This document shows, in pieces, positions 6,985-15,637 of a DNA stretch of 44,193 nt. The translations under genes were made by a program, and so were the position numbers. Position 1 is the first letter of the stretch. Every line of letters starts with the position of its first letter. Source of the DNA: Hydrogenovibrio sp. (GTDB taxonomy: Bacteria; Pseudomonadota; Gammaproteobacteria; Thiomicrospirales; Thiomicrospiraceae); contig WFMZ01000013.1 of the NCBI GenBank assembly GCA_015484555.1, forward strand, positions 1 to 44,193, given 5' to 3'. The notes under the pieces were generated by a model. It was not told the DNA's origin. It saw nothing but the letters and a program-made list of their open reading frames with translations, and made no database searches.

Positions 6985-9900
6985 TTAAGCTAATGCCTTA
7001 ATAAAGTGGGGTATGTCTTCTGCTGGAATGGGTTTTGAATAAAAGTAACCTTGAATATCATGACAACCTTCAGCGAGTAGGAAATCTCGTTGCTCGGCTG
7101 TTTCAACGCCTTCTGCAATTACTATTAAACTTAATGCTTTGGCGAGTGCGATAATGGCTCGGGTAATAGCCGAGTCATTTTCTTCTTTAGGTACACCATC
7201 TATAAAGGCTTTATCAATTTTAAGCTTATCAATAGGCAGTAATTTTAAGTAAGACAGAGAGGAATAGCCGGTACCAAAGTCATCTATGGCAAGTTGAATC
7301 CCCATGTCACTAAGTGACTGTAGAATAGAAATGGCTGCTTCAGGGTTTTTCATTACCTCGCCTTCAACCACTTCTAGTTCTAACCAGTTGGTATGGCAAC
7401 CCGTTTCTAGCAACAGTGCTTTTAAAAAGGGAATAAAGTCTTCTTTTAATAGTTGCTGTATGGTTAGGTTGATAGCCAATATACCAGGGTTAAGGCCTTC
7501 TTTATACCATTCAACGAATTGGGTGAAAGCCTGCTTCATTACATAGCGATCAATGTCGATAATAAGCCCACTTTCTTCTGCAATAGGTAGGAAGTTGCAA
7601 GGTGGCATCATCCCTCGTTGTGGATGGAGCCATCTTATTAAAGCTTCCATGCCGACTAAGCTATTATCTTCGGCATTTACTTGAGGTTGATAATGAATAA
7701 TAAACTCGCCTTTTTTTAAGGCTTCTCGCATGCTAGATTCTAGCTCGATGTAGTCGGTCACTGACCGGGTCATATCTTGTGAATAGTAGGCAAAATCATT
7801 TTTACCATTTTCTTTAGCCTTGTACATGGCACTGTCGGCATACATGAGTAGGTCATCACCATTTTCACTGTCATCCGGGTAGGTGCTAATGCCGATGCTT
7901 GAGGTGATATAAAGTGTGTGGCCTTCTATTTCCATAGGTTCGGCTAATGTAGTTAATATTTTTTTAGCCAGTAAGGAAATGCTCTCTTTGGTTAGAGTGG
8001 GGATGATAATGGTAAATTCATCTCCCCCTAGTCGGGAAACCGCATCATCTCGTCTAATTATTTTATGCAGTCTGGCAGAGGCTTCTTGTAGCACTTTGTC
8101 GCCAATAGCATGCCCTAAAGAATCGTTTATTTGTTTAAACCTATCTAGGTCGATAAAAAAGAGCGTTAGGGATTGATTCAGTCGTTCTGCCTGTTTTAAA
8201 GATTGTGCTAAGGTTTGTTTAAACAAGGCTCTATTGGGAAGTTCGGTTAAAGAATCATAGTGTGCTTGGTGTTGTAGCGTAATACGATGATGCTCAAGTT
8301 TTTGCTCGGCTTGTTTACGTAAGGTAATGTCGGTGGCATAGGCAACGATACGGCTAGGGTGACCATTTTCATCTTTAAGAATCGAGACAGATATAAATAC
8401 ATCAATGATGGAGCCATCTTTTCTGATACGTTTAACTTCACTTTGAAAAGAACCTGTTTGTTCAAGATTTTTCATTACGCTCATAAACTCAGCTAAATCC
8501 TTTTTAGGCGATAGTAGAGAGGCATTTTTACCTAAGAGTTCTGCTTCAGTATAACCATAAATAAATTCAGTACCTTGGTTGGAACTGAGTATATAGCCAT
8601 TAAGGTCGGTTGAAATAACGCTGTCATGCGCTTGCCTTATCATTTGAGCTTGTTGTGCTTCTTTGTGCTTTTGTTTTTTGAGTAGTAGGTTTTGTTCTTC
8701 TAAACTATCTTCAGCCTGTAATCTATTTTCATAGGTCAATAGGTAAAACCACACCAATATCATAATGAAAATAGCAATGATAAAGAAAGCAAGTTTCAAG
8801 GTGTTTGCGATAGCCAGTTTGTCGGATGGACTAACCATAGTTAATGAGAGGATCATCCAAAAAGACACCGCAATCGTAAAGAGTATGAGCGAGCTTAGCA
8901 GTATGAAGCTAAACAATCTTTTAAAAGATTTGGGCGATAGCAATTGAAAAATGGGAGAGTTTTTAGCAGGTAATATTGAGTCAAGTACATTTTCGCTGTC
9001 TTTTTTACAGCTGTCGTGACACAAGGAATCTAAAGAACAGCATAAGGAGCAAATGTTGACTTCATGTTTAGGGCAGTAGGCCATGTCTTCACGCTCGTAG
9101 GTGACAGCGCATACTTTACATTGAAGGTGTGTAATACCTTGCAGCATTATTTTGTTTTCGCGGGCAATGTAGTATTTTCCTTTGGTAATATAAGCAATAA
9201 GTGGGGAAAGTATCAAGGCCAATAGCATGGCAATAAGGGCAGAATAACTTTGTGCATAGTCACCAAATAGTCCCATGAATGCCAGAATAGAGACAATAGA
9301 AGCAATACCCATACTACCCACGCCGACAGGGTTGATGTTGTACAGGTAGGCTCTTTTAAATTCCACTATTTTGGGGCTTAAGCCTAAAGGCTTATTGATC
9401 ATTAAGTCTGCGGTGATGGCAGCAATCCAGGCAATGGCCACATTTGAGTAAAGCCCTAAGATACTACCTAAGAAGTCGAAAATACCCATTTCCATTAACA
9501 TGAGCGCAATAAATATATTAAACACCATCCAAACGGCACGCCCAGGGTGAGTATGGGTTAACCGTGAGAAAAAATTTGACCAAGCAAGTGAACCCGCATA
9601 AGCATTGGTGACGTTAATTTTGATTTGTGAAACCAGAACAAACAGCACGGCAATACCCAGTGCAGCTTCAGGGTTGTCAAAAACATACTGATAGCCAAGA
9701 TAGTACATTTCAATAGGGGTTTTGGCTTCATAGACAGAGAAGCCGGCAGCCAAGACTGCTGATGCCAATAAAATACCGCCCAGTTGCTTTAAAAAGCCCA
9801 GAATAATCCAACCTGGACCGGCAATTAATAAGGAAACCCACCATTGAAAGCGGTTCTTTTTTGTTTGTTCTGGCATAAAACGAAGGTAGTCAACTTGCTC

Positions 9901-10608
9901 TCCAATTTGACCAATTAAGGCAAGGGAAATACCCAGGGCGAAACCAAAATAATAGAGGTTGAAGTCGGCACTTCCAGAGACTTCGCCTGACAATGCCATC
10001 ATGGTTGACAGGGCAGTAGGGTCTTTAATTAAAATAGCCACAAAGGGCGCTATCATTAATAAAATCCAGAAGGGTTGCGTATAAAAATGCAACTTGTTAA
10101 TAAAGGTAATACCACGGTAAACCAGCGGAATAATAATGACGGCACTGATAAAATACCCCCATGACAAAGGTAGTTCGAAGTACAGGAGTAGTGCTTGTGC
10201 CATGATGGCGGCTTCAAGCGCAAAAAATATAAAACTAAAGGTGGCATAAATAAGCGAGGTAAAGGTAGAACCAATGTAACCAAAACCAGCGCTTCGGGTG
10301 ATTAAGTCGATGTCGATATTGTATTTAGCGGCATGGTAGCTAATAGGAATAGCGGTAATAAAAATAATGACAGCAGCGGCTAAAATGGCCCAGAAAGCAG
10401 TGGTAAAACCATACTTGAGAGCAATGGTGGCGCCGATGGCTTCAAGCGCTAAAAAAGAGATACTGCCTATTGACGTATTGGCAATAGTATAAGCAGAAAA
10501 CTGTCTGAAAGATTTTGGGGTATAGCGAAGTGAAAAATCTTCAATAGTTTCATCTGCTACCAGGCGATTATATTGTCTAAGGTTTTTCTCTTCTTGCATA
10601 TACATCAT
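6985..10608 (-). CDS. NCS1-type transporter fused to PAS-GGDEF-EAL (c-di-GMP enzyme)
   Basis: 1207 residues. Residues 1-480 form a multi-helix purine/cytosine-permease-like (NCS1) domain. Residues 497-534 are a Cys-rich segment (C497, C500, C512, C520, C523, C524, C530, C534, with H515 and H531) that looks metal-binding. Two further helices (about 565-590 and 603-625) lead through a short coiled coil to PAS (about 655-765), GGDEF (about 780-940) and EAL (about 958-1205). GGDEF is intact (861-865) with an RxxD inhibitory site at 852-855, so cyclase activity is plausible. EAL (988-990), DDFGTGYSS (from 1109) and the later Glu/Lys residues are kept, so phosphodiesterase activity is also plausible. 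By analogy with transporter-kinase fusions such as CbrA, the transporter part may sense or import a nucleobase-like ligand and tune c-di-GMP (inference). It is a single gene with no partner. Confidence 0.88.
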   Translation of the reverse strand: MMYMQEEKNLRQYNRLVADETIEDFSLRYTPKSFRQFSAYTIANTSIGSISFLALEAIGATIALKYGFTTAFWAILAAAVIIFITAIPISYHAAKYNIDIDLITRSAGFGYIGSTFTSLIYATFSFIFFALEAAIMAQALLLYFELPLSWGYFISAVIIIPLVYRGITFINKLHFYTQPFWILLMIAPFVAILIKDPTALSTMMALSGEVSGSADFNLYYFGFALGISLALIGQIGEQVDYLRFMPEQTKKNRFQWWVSLLIAGPGWIILGFLKQLGGILLASAVLAAGFSVYEAKTPIEMYYLGYQYVFDNPEAALGIAVLFVLVSQIKINVTNAYAGSLAWSNFFSRLTHTHPGRAVWMVFNIFIALMLMEMGIFDFLGSILGLYSNVAIAWIAAITADLMINKPLGLSPKIVEFKRAYLYNINPVGVGSMGIASIVSILAFMGLFGDYAQSYSALIAMLLALILSPLIAYITKGKYYIARENKIMLQGITHLQCKVCAVTYEREDMAYCPKHEVNICSLCCSLDSLCHDSCKKDSENVLDSILPAKNSPIFQLLSPKSFKRLFSFILLSSLILFTIAVSFWMILSLTMVSPSDKLAIANTLKLAFFIIAIFIMILVWFYLLTYENRLQAEDSLEEQNLLLKKQKHKEAQQAQMIRQAHDSVISTDLNGYILSSNQGTEFIYGYTEAELLGKNASLLSPKKDLAEFMSVMKNLEQTGSFQSEVKRIRKDGSIIDVFISVSILKDENGHPSRIVAYATDITLRKQAEQKLEHHRITLQHQAHYDSLTELPNRALFKQTLAQSLKQAERLNQSLTLFFIDLDRFKQINDSLGHAIGDKVLQEASARLHKIIRRDDAVSRLGGDEFTIIIPTLTKESISLLAKKILTTLAEPMEIEGHTLYITSSIGISTYPDDSENGDDLLMYADSAMYKAKENGKNDFAYYSQDMTRSVTDYIELESSMREALKKGEFIIHYQPQVNAEDNSLVGMEALIRWLHPQRGMMPPCNFLPIAEESGLIIDIDRYVMKQAFTQFVEWYKEGLNPGILAINLTIQQLLKEDFIPFLKALLLETGCHTNWLELEVVEGEVMKNPEAAISILQSLSDMGIQLAIDDFGTGYSSLSYLKLLPIDKLKIDKAFIDGVPKEENDSAITRAIIALAKALSLIVIAEGVETAEQRDFLLAEGCHDIQGYFYSKPIPAEDIPHFIKALA

Positions 10609-10714
10609 TCCATGTAGTTGTTTCTTAGGGTTGAATCATTGTGTTTAAAGACCTAATTATACGTTATTAAATATAAGGTATTCATTAATTATTAGAGGTT
10701 AAGTATAGTTGAAA

Positions 10715-10748
10715 GCCTTTTGAAAAGGCAAAAATCGCCAGGGGTGGT
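10715..10748 (+). repeat. Hairpin plus dispersed 19-bp motif, copy A
   Basis: GCCTTTT-GA-AAAGGC forms a small hairpin followed directly by AAAAATCGCCAGGGGTGGT (10730-10748). The same 19 bases occur on the minus strand at 24693-24711, also next to a small hairpin, and 18 of them recur inside a gene at 19458-19475. It lies in the 223-bp gap between the fusion gene and the DNA glycosylase gene; nothing else is recognised there. Confidence 0.7.
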
Positions 10749-10831
10749 CTGCTTAAAAAGAGGTATTTAGGGTGAATATGTTATTATTGATGTTTTAAAT
10801 TAGGCTGTTTTAATCAATAAATAGGCATTAA

Positions 10832-11347
10832 ATGAGTATGAAAAAATGTTTTAGCCCTATCTATGCAAAGGTGCCAAAAGTATTGGTGCTGGGTACCATG
10901 CCTAGTAAAGTCTCATTCGAAAAAAATGAATATTACGCACACCCTCGTAATGCCTTTTGGCCCATTTTAACCCGCTTTTTTAAAGCACCTTTGCAGAGTA
11001 TGGCTGAGAATAAAGCGTTGTGTGAACAGCAGGGCGTCATGATTTGGGACGTATTGGCAGAATGTGAGCGAAAAGGCAGTTTAGATTCGGCAATTAAACA
11101 AGAAAACGTGAACCAGTTTGATTCTTTGTTTCAGGCCAACCCTTCTTTAGAGTACGTTATTTTTAATGGTAAAGCTGCAGAGGCTTTTTTTAAGAAAAAG
11201 GTCTTAAAGAACCAGGCTATTCCTGGGTATATTACCTTCTTTTGTTTGCCCTCAACTAGCCCTGCAAATGCGCAATTAACCCTTGAAAGTAAAAGGGTTG
11301 TCTGGCATGAAACATTACATAAAGTTTTTGGAAATACGGTAGAATAA
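10832..11347 (+). CDS. DNA-deoxyinosine glycosylase (UDG superfamily)
   Basis: Probably removes hypoxanthine (deaminated adenine) from DNA for base-excision repair. The 171 residues fit the family of hypoxanthine-DNA glycosylases within the UDG superfamily. The first motif region VLGTMPSKVSFEKNEYYAHPRNAFWP, the central MIWDVLAECERKGSLDSAI and the late LPSTSPANA are characteristic, and NGKAAEAFF fits the middle strand. ATG at 10832 is taken; a second in-frame ATG lies 6 nt later. It stands alone after a 223-bp gap. A Mug-type specificity is the main alternative. Confidence 0.82.
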   Translation: MSMKKCFSPIYAKVPKVLVLGTMPSKVSFEKNEYYAHPRNAFWPILTRFFKAPLQSMAENKALCEQQGVMIWDVLAECERKGSLDSAIKQENVNQFDSLFQANPSLEYVIFNGKAAEAFFKKKVLKNQAIPGYITFFCLPSTSPANAQLTLESKRVVWHETLHKVFGNTVE

Positions 11348-11422
11348 ACGCCTTATTTTATTGTGCGTGTTTTGCTCATCAATTCCGCCTACCAACACAG
11401 TCAACACTGAAAGGAATTTGCC

Positions 11423-12910
11423 TTGGAAGCAGATAACAACCAGCCAGGCTTAAAACCAAAAGGCTTTAAGTCCGAACTACTTTCCCCTGCGGGAACCTTT
11501 AAAAACATGGAGTTTGCTTTTGCCTACGGAGCAGATGCCGTTTATGCTGGGCAACCCCGTTATAGTTTGCGTGTTCGTAATAATGAATTTGATGAAGCGC
11601 ATTTAGATAAAGGCATTAAGCGTGCCCATGAACTGGGTAAGAAGTTTTATGTGGTCAGTAATATTGCCGCGCACAATGGCAAAATAAAAACCTATATGCG
11701 TGATATTGCGCCCGTAATTGCGATGAAGCCTGATGCGCTGATTATGTCCGACCCTGGGTTAATTGCGATGGTACGAGCAGAATACCCGGAGCAAGAAATT
11801 CACCTATCAGTGCAATCTAATGCCGTCAACTGGGCAACCGTTAAATTTTGGTATGACCAAGGTATTACCCGTGTGGTACTTTCACGAGAATTATCTGTAC
11901 AAGAAATTCGTGAAATTGGCGAAGCCGTGCCAGGCATGGAATTAGAAGTGTTTGTACATGGTGCTTTGTGTATTGCCTATTCAGGTCGTTGTTTGTTGTC
12001 TGGTTACATTAACAAGCGTGATGCAAACCAGGGTACTTGTACCAATGCTTGCCGTTGGAACTATAAAACCTACGAAGGCAAAGAAGACGAAATGGGTGAT
12101 ATTGTGGGTGTGCCGGTTGAAAATATTGGCAACATTACCGAATTAACCTCAGAAGCCAGCAGTGTGTTAGATGATTTGACGACTGAAGCTGCGCCAGAAC
12201 CGACTTTAGGCGTGGGTGAAACTACCGATGTGGCGATGCTGTTAGAAGAAGAAGGCCGCCCTGGTGAATATATGCCTGCTTTTGAAGATGAGCATGGTAC
12301 TTATATTATGAACTCAAAAGATTTACGAGCGGTTGAATTGATTCCTGAATTGGTTCAAATGGGCGTAGATTCGTTAAAGATTGAAGGGCGTACTAAGTCG
12401 CACTATTATGTGGCCAGAACCGCACAGGTTTATCGTAAAGCGATTGATGATGCGGCGGAAGGTAAGCCATTCGATACCAATTTATTATCAGATCTTGAAA
12501 GCCTAGCTAGTCGTGGCTACACAGAAGGTTTTTTACGTAGACACGTTCATTCGGAATATCAAAACTATGAATATGGTGTGTCAAAGTCTGACCGCCAACG
12601 CTTTGTAGGGGAAGTGACTGCGGTACTAGACCGTGAAGGTCGTAGCTTTTTAGAAGTAGACGTTAAAAACAAGTTCTGTATTGGCGATTCGCTTGAGATT
12701 ATGACACCAACAGGTAACGTTACCTTGGTCTTAAATGAAATGTATAACAAACATGATGAAGCCATTGAAGCTGCACTAGGTTCTGGTTGGGTTGCTCGTA
12801 TTCCCAACCCATTTGTGGACTTAGATTTTGATGTATTACGATTTGCTTTGATTATGCGTAACGAGTCTTGGGGTGGCGATACAAAGCGAGATGCTGCTGC
12901 AAAAGGGTAG
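11423..12910 (+). CDS. trhP: TrhP (YegQ), prephenate-dependent tRNA U34 hydroxylase
   Basis: U32-peptidase-family protein of the YegQ/TrhP type, which makes 5-hydroxyuridine at tRNA position 34. The start is TTG at 11423, supported by AAGGA 7 nt upstream. Of 495 residues, the N-terminal barrel begins at LLSPAGTFKNMEFAFAYGAD. Cys residues C183, C190, C206 and C210 (HGALCIAYSGRC ... GTCTNACRW) fit the family's Fe-S-binding region. FEDEHGTYIMNSKDLRA is the conserved block after it. Compared with E. coli YegQ (about 453 residues) there is an extra Ser/Thr/acidic stretch at about 235-258. The gene sits 2 nt from a YfhL-type ferredoxin, which may supply electrons or cluster support (inference). Confidence 0.92.
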   Translation: MEADNNQPGLKPKGFKSELLSPAGTFKNMEFAFAYGADAVYAGQPRYSLRVRNNEFDEAHLDKGIKRAHELGKKFYVVSNIAAHNGKIKTYMRDIAPVIAMKPDALIMSDPGLIAMVRAEYPEQEIHLSVQSNAVNWATVKFWYDQGITRVVLSRELSVQEIREIGEAVPGMELEVFVHGALCIAYSGRCLLSGYINKRDANQGTCTNACRWNYKTYEGKEDEMGDIVGVPVENIGNITELTSEASSVLDDLTTEAAPEPTLGVGETTDVAMLLEEEGRPGEYMPAFEDEHGTYIMNSKDLRAVELIPELVQMGVDSLKIEGRTKSHYYVARTAQVYRKAIDDAAEGKPFDTNLLSDLESLASRGYTEGFLRRHVHSEYQNYEYGVSKSDRQRFVGEVTAVLDREGRSFLEVDVKNKFCIGDSLEIMTPTGNVTLVLNEMYNKHDEAIEAALGSGWVARIPNPFVDLDFDVLRFALIMRNESWGGDTKRDAAAKG

Positions 12911-12912
12911 GC

Positions 12913-13170
12913 ATGGCGCTTAAAATTTTAGACAGTTGCACGGATTGTGATATGTGTGAACCAGAGTGTCCTAACCTGGCTATTTCGTATAGCAAAAAGG
13001 GCACTGTGATTAACCCAGACCTTTGTACGGAATGTGTGGGTTATTATGACCAACCAACCTGTATCAGTGTTTGCCCGATAGATTGTATTATTACTGATCC
13101 AGAACGAGTCGAAAGCCCAGAATTTTTATTGAAAAAATTTGAAACGTTGGTCTTACAAGACAAAATATAG
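12913..13170 (+). CDS. yfhL: YfhL-family 4Fe-4S dicluster ferredoxin
   Basis: 85-residue electron carrier with two cluster motifs: C9-x2-C12-x2-C15-x3-C19 and a second set starting CTECVGYYDQPTC and continuing CISVCPIDC; the YfhL-type insertion between the first two cysteines of the second motif is visible. The frame is open further upstream inside trhP, but ATG at 12913 with AAAGGG upstream gives the normal family length. It is 2 nt after trhP and surely co-transcribed with it. Confidence 0.92.
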   Translation: MALKILDSCTDCDMCEPECPNLAISYSKKGTVINPDLCTECVGYYDQPTCISVCPIDCIITDPERVESPEFLLKKFETLVLQDKI

Positions 13171-13172
13171 TC

Positions 13173-13213
13173 GTTTATTGCTTAATGAAACAAACTGTTA
13201 TTAAGCAATAAAC
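13173..13213. repeat. 14-bp perfect inverted repeat
   Basis: GTTTATTGCTTAAT (13173-13186) and ATTAAGCAATAAAC (13200-13213) are fully complementary around a 13-nt loop. It begins 2 nt after the ferredoxin stop. No T-run follows, so it may be an unusual transcript-end hairpin or an operator for the following GST gene. Confidence 0.75.
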
Positions 13214-13250
13214 TTCGCTAAAATAAAAATCATTATTTCGGGAGAATATG

Positions 13251-13913
13251 ATGTCACTAAACTTAGAATTGATTAGCTTTAAACTGTGTCCTTTTGTACA
13301 AAGAGCGGTGGTTACCTTAAAAGAAAAAGGCATTGATTTTGATATAACCTATATTGACCTTAATAACCCGCCAGAATGGTTTAAAGAAATTTCTCCTTTG
13401 GGGCAAGTGCCTGTCTTACGAGTAGGCGATGAAGTATTATTTGAATCGTCTGTGATTCAGGAGTATGTCGATGAAGTAACACCGCCTTCTTTGCATCCCT
13501 CTGATGTACTTTTAAAAGCTAAAAACCGTTCTTGGATGTCTTTTGGGGGCGAAATAAACGGGCTTTTATATCAAATTAACCAGGCAAAAGATCAAGCAAG
13601 CTTTGACGAAAAATTTAATGGCATTAAAGATAAGTTAGCAAAACTAGAAGAAGTGCATTCTGGAGAGTCTTTTTTTAACGGCAAAACCTTTAATTTAATT
13701 GATGCAGCTTATGCGCCTGCGTTGATGCGTTTAGATTTTCTGGCAGACTATTGTGGGTTAAATTTTTATGAAGGCCTTCCTAAAGTTGCTGGCTGGGCAA
13801 AGGCGCTAAGCGAAAAAGAGAGTGTTCAGCAATCAGTTGTAGAAGCTTTTCCCACTATGTTTAAAGGTATGTTGAAGCACTTTGATGGTTATATCGCCAC
13901 CTTACTTAAATAA
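13251..13913 (+). CDS. Glutathione S-transferase family protein
   Basis: 220 residues. The N-terminal thioredoxin fold begins LELISFKLCPFVQRA, where C13 in the CPF motif points to a Cys-type (omega/stringent-starvation-like) GST. PLGQVPVL supplies the cis-proline and LFESSVIQEYVDE the glutathione-contact Ser. The C-terminal helical domain has FNLIDAAYAP. Two adjacent ATGs exist (13248, 13251); GGGAG at 13240-13244 is better spaced for the second. Substrate unknown; thiol-linked redox or detoxification is likely. Confidence 0.88.
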   Translation: MSLNLELISFKLCPFVQRAVVTLKEKGIDFDITYIDLNNPPEWFKEISPLGQVPVLRVGDEVLFESSVIQEYVDEVTPPSLHPSDVLLKAKNRSWMSFGGEINGLLYQINQAKDQASFDEKFNGIKDKLAKLEEVHSGESFFNGKTFNLIDAAYAPALMRLDFLADYCGLNFYEGLPKVAGWAKALSEKESVQQSVVEAFPTMFKGMLKHFDGYIATLLK

Positions 13914-13920
13914 GGTTGGC

Positions 13921-14751
13921 TTGACTCTCTTGAGGTTGATAAAAAAAACAGTTTTAGCGTGTCTATTGTTTGGGATAGGGTTATCCTGTTCCATGGCAAG
14001 TGCTTTGTTGATCCCTAATTTAAGCTCCGCACAACTGAATCAGTTAGCTTTAAAAATAGAGCAAAATGAAACCGCCGGGCAAAAAGATTATTTGACCTAT
14101 TGGAGCAAAAATGAAGCCTTTCCTTCTTTCGGAATAGGGCACTTTATTTGGCTACCGAAAAACAGCCAGGCACCTTTTCAACAAACCTTTCCTGACTTAG
14201 TTCAATTTATTTCTAAAACGAAATCGCCTCCTTATTGGTTATTGAAATTGCATCCCTTTGAGCTACCTTGGCAAAATAGAACTGAATTTTATCGTGCTTT
14301 TAATGATGAGGCTTTAACCCGTTTAAGAGATTGGTTAGCAGAGAGTAAAACCGAACAAGCACAATTTATTGTGAATCAGTTTGTCGAAAAGGTAGCTCAA
14401 AAACTAACTCAGCTTTCTCCAGAACAACAGAGGATTTTCGTACAAAACCTAAACCTGTTGATGTTAACTGAACCGGGTGTATATGCCGTATTGGACTACT
14501 ATAACTTTAAAGGGTTAGGCGCGAACAGCCAAGAGCAGTACCAGGGGCAGGGTTGGGGGCTGGTAGATGTGGTGCTAAATATGGACGCCAAGAAAATGTC
14601 AGCGGTACATCATACTGCTTTAGCGGAGTTTGTAGACAGCGCCAAAGAAAAGTTACTAACAAGAACTAAAAATGCCCCTAAAACTAAAAATGAATCTCGC
14701 TGGCTAACAGGTTGGTTTAAACGCCTCAATGGATACCTTACCCATGATTAA
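13921..14751 (+). CDS. Secreted protein of unknown function, weakly lysozyme-like
   Basis: I do not recognise a named family. The frame opens at TTG 13882/ATG 13885 inside the GST gene, but TTG at 13921 is preferred. It has TAAGG just upstream and yields a clean signal peptide (basic LRLIKK, hydrophobic TVLACLLFGIGLS, cut after SMASA). The mature part has NETAGQKDYLTYWSKNEAFP then FGIGHFIWLP. That Glu followed by a Gly-rich GIGH segment recalls lysozyme-like hydrolases, but this is only a resemblance. A Lys-rich tail follows. Its end overlaps the prenyltransferase start by 23 nt. Likely periplasmic. Confidence 0.65.
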   Translation: MTLLRLIKKTVLACLLFGIGLSCSMASALLIPNLSSAQLNQLALKIEQNETAGQKDYLTYWSKNEAFPSFGIGHFIWLPKNSQAPFQQTFPDLVQFISKTKSPPYWLLKLHPFELPWQNRTEFYRAFNDEALTRLRDWLAESKTEQAQFIVNQFVEKVAQKLTQLSPEQQRIFVQNLNLLMLTEPGVYAVLDYYNFKGLGANSQEQYQGQGWGLVDVVLNMDAKKMSAVHHTALAEFVDSAKEKLLTRTKNAPKTKNESRWLTGWFKRLNGYLTHD

Positions 14752-15637
14752 AGCTATTTTAAAGACCCTTCGACCTCCCTTTCTAGTGCTGACTTTAACC
14801 AGTTTATTATTGGTGATTGGTTGGGCAGAATATCAACAGGTTGAATGGCATGGTGCTATTTTCTTTTTAATCTGTGTGGGTGCTTTGGCAGCGCACATGA
14901 GTGTGAATATGCTGAATGAGTATGAAGACTATCATTCCGGCCTAGATGACTTAACGGAAAGAACCCCTTTTAGTGGTGGAAGCGGTAGCTTACAACAAAC
15001 GCCAGAAGCAGAAGAATGGGTGGGTATGATTGGCTATGCCTTAATTGGCTTGGTGATGGTCATCGGTTTATTCTTTATTTATATGCACGGTTGGAAAATG
15101 TTGGCATTAGGTGGCTTGGGCATACTAATTATTTTAAGTTACACCCGTTGGATTACCAAACATCCTTGGTTATGTTTGGTGGTGGCAGGCTTGGCATTTG
15201 GCCCCTTAATGATTGGGGGCGGTTATTTTGCCCTAACAGGACAATGGGATAATCGTTTATTGCTGGTTTCTTTAGTCCCTTTTTTCTTAGTCAATAACTT
15301 GTTATTGTTAAACCAAATTCCTGATGAAGCGGCAGACCAAAAGATAGGACGTTTTAATTTTTTACATCTAGTGGGTATACAACATACGTTAACTGTTTAT
15401 AAAATGAACGGGATACTTACATTTGTTTTACTATTTGGTTTAATATTAATTGGATGGCTGCCAGTGACAAGTCTTTTGGTTATAATTAGTTTGTTTGTGT
15501 TTATCTTGCTTTGGCTAGCGCTAAAGTATGAGGATGGGCAAATAAAAGCATTGGATAAAGCGCTAGGGTTATCGGTCTCGATCACCTTATTAACGCCCGC
15601 CTTACTTTCTGTTGGTTTAATGTTAGGAAATACTTAA
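14729..15637 (+). CDS. UbiA-family prenyltransferase (MenA-like)
   Basis: Polytopic membrane enzyme (302 residues, about eight or nine helices) of the UbiA superfamily. It joins an isoprenyl diphosphate to an aromatic or related acceptor. The first Asp-rich motif is NMLNEYEDYHSGLDD, followed by RTPFSGGSGSLQ; the second is NQIPDEAADQKIGRFN. Both are of the Mg-diphosphate-binding type, and RTPFSGGSG is more like MenA-type than UbiA-type members. The acceptor is not deducible and no quinone genes are adjacent. ATG 14729 or 14744 could be the start. Its stop overlaps the cysM ATG (TAATG). Confidence 0.78.
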   Translation: MDTLPMIKAILKTLRPPFLVLTLTSLLLVIGWAEYQQVEWHGAIFFLICVGALAAHMSVNMLNEYEDYHSGLDDLTERTPFSGGSGSLQQTPEAEEWVGMIGYALIGLVMVIGLFFIYMHGWKMLALGGLGILIILSYTRWITKHPWLCLVVAGLAFGPLMIGGGYFALTGQWDNRLLLVSLVPFFLVNNLLLLNQIPDEAADQKIGRFNFLHLVGIQHTLTVYKMNGILTFVLLFGLILIGWLPVTSLLVIISLFVFILLWLALKYEDGQIKALDKALGLSVSITLLTPALLSVGLMLGNT

